Shown here piece by piece: positions 61,264 through 64,000 of a stretch of DNA of 64,000 nucleotides. This stretch comes from Rothia aerolata. GTDB taxonomy: Bacteria > Actinomycetota > Actinomycetes > Actinomycetales > Micrococcaceae. The DNA is taken from NCBI RefSeq assembly GCF_014635585.1, contig NZ_BMDC01000003.1, forward strand, positions 1-64,000, read 5' to 3'. The stretch's first letter is position 1. Each line of letters opens with the position of its first letter. The notes below the pieces were generated by a model. That model had not been told where the DNA came from, made no database searches, and saw only the letters and a program-made list of their open reading frames with translations. The translations under genes and the position numbers were made by a program.

Positions 61264-62184
61264 GTGGCGAATAGTCCCGAAATTGTTCGATCTATCGAAG
61301 AACTTCAGCAGAAGATCCGCAAAGCTCTCAAGCATGCTAAAAAGGTTCGAGCCGAGCAGGCAACCGAGGAGTCCCCGGCAAAACAGCCCACACTGGGTTA
61401 CGTTGCAACCATGGGCGCCTTCCACACCGGGCACGCAACCCTGCTCCGCCGTGCCCGCGAGCAGAACGACGTCGTCGTGGTGTCGATTTTCGTCAACCCG
61501 CTACAGTTCGGCCCCGATGAAGACTTCGACCGTTACCCGCGGGATTTGAACGCGGACGTCGCGGTGGCGGTAGAAGCCGGCGTTGATTTTGTGTTTGCGC
61601 CCTCGGTGGAGGAAATATACCCCGGCGGCAAACCGCGCATCACCGTGTTCTCGGGCGAATTGGGGCAGAAGTTTGAGGGTAAAACCCGCCCCGGTCACTT
61701 TGACGGCGCTCTGACCGTTATTAACAAGTTCTTCAACATTCTGGCACCGGCTGCCGGCCGTTGCACCCTCAACGCTTACTTTGGGCAGAAGGACGCCCAG
61801 CAGGTCTCCCTGGTGCAGCGCATGGTGGCTGATTTTAACCACTCTGTGGTGGTCAAGCCGGTGGCAATTGTGCGCGATGATAATGGCCTGGCGCTTTCCT
61901 CCCGCAACGAGTACCTCTCTGAGGAGGAACGGGAGAAGGCGCTGGTGCTCTCCCGCACCCTGGCGCTGCTGCGCGAGCAGATTCTGGGCCGCGGTATCGA
62001 GAGCCTGGATTTGCGCAGCGCTCGCGACAAGATTAACCACGCCGAGAACGTCAATCTTGACTACCTTGAGGTAGTAGACCCCACCACCTTTGAGGCACCC
62101 ACCGCCGACTCCACCCGGATTCTGGCGCTGGTTGCTGCCTATGTGGGTGAAACTCGCCTCATTGACAATATGGAACTCATCTAA
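61264..62184 (+). CDS. panC: pantothenate synthetase
   Basis: PanC condenses pantoate and beta-alanine. The 306-residue protein has YVATMGAFHTGHATLLRRA, the HIGH-like segment, then VSIFVNPLQFGPDEDFDRYP, RPGHFDGALTVINKFF and FGQKDAQQ. GTG 61264 has AAAGGA about 12 bases upstream. It lies between the DUF2520 gene and lysS. Confidence 0.94.
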   Translation: MANSPEIVRSIEELQQKIRKALKHAKKVRAEQATEESPAKQPTLGYVATMGAFHTGHATLLRRAREQNDVVVVSIFVNPLQFGPDEDFDRYPRDLNADVAVAVEAGVDFVFAPSVEEIYPGGKPRITVFSGELGQKFEGKTRPGHFDGALTVINKFFNILAPAAGRCTLNAYFGQKDAQQVSLVQRMVADFNHSVVVKPVAIVRDDNGLALSSRNEYLSEEEREKALVLSRTLALLREQILGRGIESLDLRSARDKINHAENVNLDYLEVVDPTTFEAPTADSTRILALVAAYVGETRLIDNMELI

Positions 62185-62211
62185 GAGCTTCAGAACCGTT
62201 AGGCTTTATAC

Positions 62212-63720
62212 GTGACTAAGAATCAGAACGAGAATTCAGCAGTAGCAGACCTTTCAGAGCAGATGCAGATTCGCATGGAGAAGCGTGCGAAGCTGATTGA
62301 GTCGGGTCGTGACGCCTACCCGGTGGGCGTGCCCGTGACCCACACTATTTCTGAGGTGCGTGAAAAGTATGACGGCGCGCTGGAGGTAGACGAGGCAAGC
62401 GGCGACTTTGTGGGCGTGGCTGGTCGCGTTGTTTTCGTTCGTAACACCGGTAAGCTCTGCTTTGCTTCTCTTCAGCAGGGCGACGGCACCCGTATTCAGG
62501 CGATGATTTCTCTCAACGGCGTGGGCGAAGAGGCCCTGGTTGAGTGGAAGTCCCTGGTTGACTTGGGTGACTTTGTGTTTGTGCACGGTGAGGTTATTTC
62601 CTCCCGCCGCGGCGAGCTTTCTGTGATGGCTGATTCTTGGCAGATGGCTTCTAAGTCTCTGCGCCCCATGCCGACCCTGCACAAGGAGCTCAATGAAGAG
62701 ACCCGCGTGCGCCAGCGCTACCTCGATCTCATGGTGCGCGATGAGGCTCGCCAGACCGTTATTAAGCGTGCCAAGATTACCTCTACCATTCGCCGGGTTC
62801 TTGAAGACCACGGCTACATCGAGGTAGAGACCCCCATTCTTCAGCTGGTGCACGGCGGCGCTACCGCCCGGCCCTTTGAGACCCACCTCAATGCTTTTGA
62901 CCAGGATATGACCCTGCGTATCGCCACCGAGCTCTTCCTCAAGCGTGCTGAGGTGGGCGGTATTGAGCGGGTCTACGAGATTGGCCGCGTTTTCCGTAAC
63001 GAGGGTATCGACTCCACCCACAGTCCCGAGTTCACCACCCTGGAATGCTATGAGGCATACGCCGATCAGTTTGTGATGGCCGAGCGCATGCAGGAAATCA
63101 TTATGGCCTGCGCCGATGCCCTGGGTATTCACGAGATTGAAACCGAGGCGGGCACCATTGATTTGAAGGGGGAGTGGAAGTGGCTTTCGGTCTACCCCGG
63201 TCTCTCTGAGGCAGTGGGCGAGGAAATCACCATCGATACCCCCGCTGAGCGCCTGCGCGAAATTGCTGCCAAGCACGAGGTTCCCGTTGACCCCAAGTGG
63301 AACGAGCAGAAGCTGGTAATGGAGCTCTTCGGTGAAATCGTTGAGCCCACCCTTCTCAACCCCACCTTTGTCTACGACTACCCGCCGCTGGCCCAGCCGC
63401 TGGCCCGCCCGCACCGCGAGAAGCCCGGCGTCATTGAAGCCTGGGATCTGATTATTGGCGGCCGTGAGCGCGGCACCGCCTTCTCCGAGTTGATTGACCC
63501 GGTGATTCAGCGCCAGCGCCTCACCGAGCAGTCTCGCCTGGCTGCCGCTGGCGACGACGAGGCCATGCAGCTGGACGAGGACTTCCTGCGCGCCTTGGAA
63601 CACGGTGCACCTCCCATGGGCGGTATCGGACTGGGTATCGACCGCCTGGTGATGCTCTTTACCGGCCTGGGCATTCGCGAGACCATCCTCTTCCCGCTGA
63701 TGAAGCCCGAGGCAGAGTAG
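62212..63720 (+). CDS. lysS: lysine-tRNA ligase, class II
   Basis: This 502-residue synthetase has an OB-fold anticodon-binding domain (about 65-170) and a class II catalytic core with motif 2 (YEIGRVFRNEGIDSTHSPEF) and motif 3 (GGIGLGIDRLVMLFT). It charges tRNA-Lys. GTG 62212 is the start. It is the last large gene of the window. Confidence 0.95.
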   Translation: MTKNQNENSAVADLSEQMQIRMEKRAKLIESGRDAYPVGVPVTHTISEVREKYDGALEVDEASGDFVGVAGRVVFVRNTGKLCFASLQQGDGTRIQAMISLNGVGEEALVEWKSLVDLGDFVFVHGEVISSRRGELSVMADSWQMASKSLRPMPTLHKELNEETRVRQRYLDLMVRDEARQTVIKRAKITSTIRRVLEDHGYIEVETPILQLVHGGATARPFETHLNAFDQDMTLRIATELFLKRAEVGGIERVYEIGRVFRNEGIDSTHSPEFTTLECYEAYADQFVMAERMQEIIMACADALGIHEIETEAGTIDLKGEWKWLSVYPGLSEAVGEEITIDTPAERLREIAAKHEVPVDPKWNEQKLVMELFGEIVEPTLLNPTFVYDYPPLAQPLARPHREKPGVIEAWDLIIGGRERGTAFSELIDPVIQRQRLTEQSRLAAAGDDEAMQLDEDFLRALEHGAPPMGGIGLGIDRLVMLFTGLGIRETILFPLMKPEAE

Positions 63721-63726
63721 TTCGCT

Positions 63727-63939
63727 ATGGATTACATCATTGCCGTTATCCCTTCTATTGCAGCCGGTCTGATTCTCTACTTCATCCTGCGTTCTATCAA
63801 CCAGGCTGACCGTAAAGAACGCCGCATGAAAGAGGAGCTTCAGGCAGACGCCGAAGCCTGGTACGAAAAGGTCAAGGCCTCTGAGGGCACCCGCGACCCC
63901 TTTGGCGAAAAACCGAGCTGGGGTTCAAAGAAGTCTTAG
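63727..63939 (+). CDS. small single-pass membrane protein
   Basis: This 70-residue protein has one membrane segment (about 4-22) followed by a charged helix (about 27-50) and a polar tail. It starts six bases after lysS and is probably co-transcribed with it. Similar small membrane proteins follow lysS in related genomes; function unknown. Confidence 0.7.
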   Translation: MDYIIAVIPSIAAGLILYFILRSINQADRKERRMKEELQADAEAWYEKVKASEGTRDPFGEKPSWGSKKS

Positions 63940-64000
63940 GAAGTTTATTTAAAGGTAGGGTTTCCAGCCCGAGCGCGCTGGCCAACCTCCCTTAAACGCC

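Noticed and set aside
62254-63603. A 449-codon open frame antisense to lysS
   Set aside because: Its codons mirror lysS and no motif is present.
1-64000. tRNA genes or a replication origin
   Set aside because: No tRNA-like cloverleaf or DnaA-box cluster was recognised by eye; a dedicated tRNA search was not possible.

Overview
The window looks like a chromosomal segment of a high-GC Gram-positive actinobacterium of the Micrococcaceae, most likely a Rothia close to R. mucilaginosa. This rests on general gene content, a GC-rich core with strong GTG/CTG codon preference, frequent GTG/TTG starts, an actinobacterial 5S rRNA, a DUF6457 protein, a long-form GAPDH and the ftsH-folE-folP-folB-folK-DUF3180-PH-domain-DUF2520-panC-lysS order. 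The genus is an inference; no search was run.

Layout. 1-190: 3' end of a 5S rRNA and the rRNA terminators. 210-2400: a clearly AT-rich restriction-modification island (SinI-like endonuclease facing away from a C5-methyltransferase), followed by a remnant of a host gene. 2825-7452: a 3-hydroxyisobutyryl-CoA hydrolase-like gene, then DUF6457, fdhD and a YdeP/FdhF-type molybdenum oxidoreductase. 7562-10765 (minus strand): a membrane electron-transfer cluster (short exported protein, ApbE, ferric-reductase-like membrane protein, NuoF-like protein, ferredoxin). 10921-15703: long-form GAPDH, sugar kinase, PEBP, HAD phosphatase and glycerophosphodiesterase. 15704-16480: a gene-poor stretch packed with palindromes. 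16481-19817: SGNH hydrolase, uracil/xanthine permease and an Old Yellow Enzyme. 20141-26721: a complete Mrp Na+/H+ antiporter operon. 26727-30379: pheA, a lipid kinase and serS. 30844-34001: a manganese/iron-type ABC importer with a convergent DtxR-family regulator. 34110-36644: a glutamate-synthase-domain protein and a second HAD phosphatase. 36847-40616: an OpuC-type compatible-solute importer. 40626-46092: a DCC protein, an AEC transporter, two unrecognised genes and a RecB/helicase-like protein. 46389-49525: a secreted CAP/LGFP protein, a D,D-carboxypeptidase and pyrophosphatase. 49719-63939: metalloprotease, tilS, hpt, ftsH, folate genes, two PH-domain membrane proteins, DUF2520, panC, lysS and a small membrane protein.

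Two signals are not explained by the genes. First, three intergenic loci (7497-7554, 16194-16346, 30571-30724) share a palindromic core of four GTAC boxes spaced exactly 19-16-19 bp. Two of them also have arms in which further boxes recur every 31 (once 32) bp. Second, the 10-mer GGACGACGCC (or its complement) occurs at least 11 times, in both orientations and in different reading frames, against well under one expected from base composition. The close variant GGACGCCGCC occurs about seven more times. This pattern resembles a DNA-level signal such as an uptake or recombination motif. Two further families of long intergenic hairpins occur in two copies each.

Limits: all protein calls come from recognising motifs and family resemblance by eye. 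Start codons were chosen from Shine-Dalgarno spacing and conserved N-termini. Promoters and operators are tentative.
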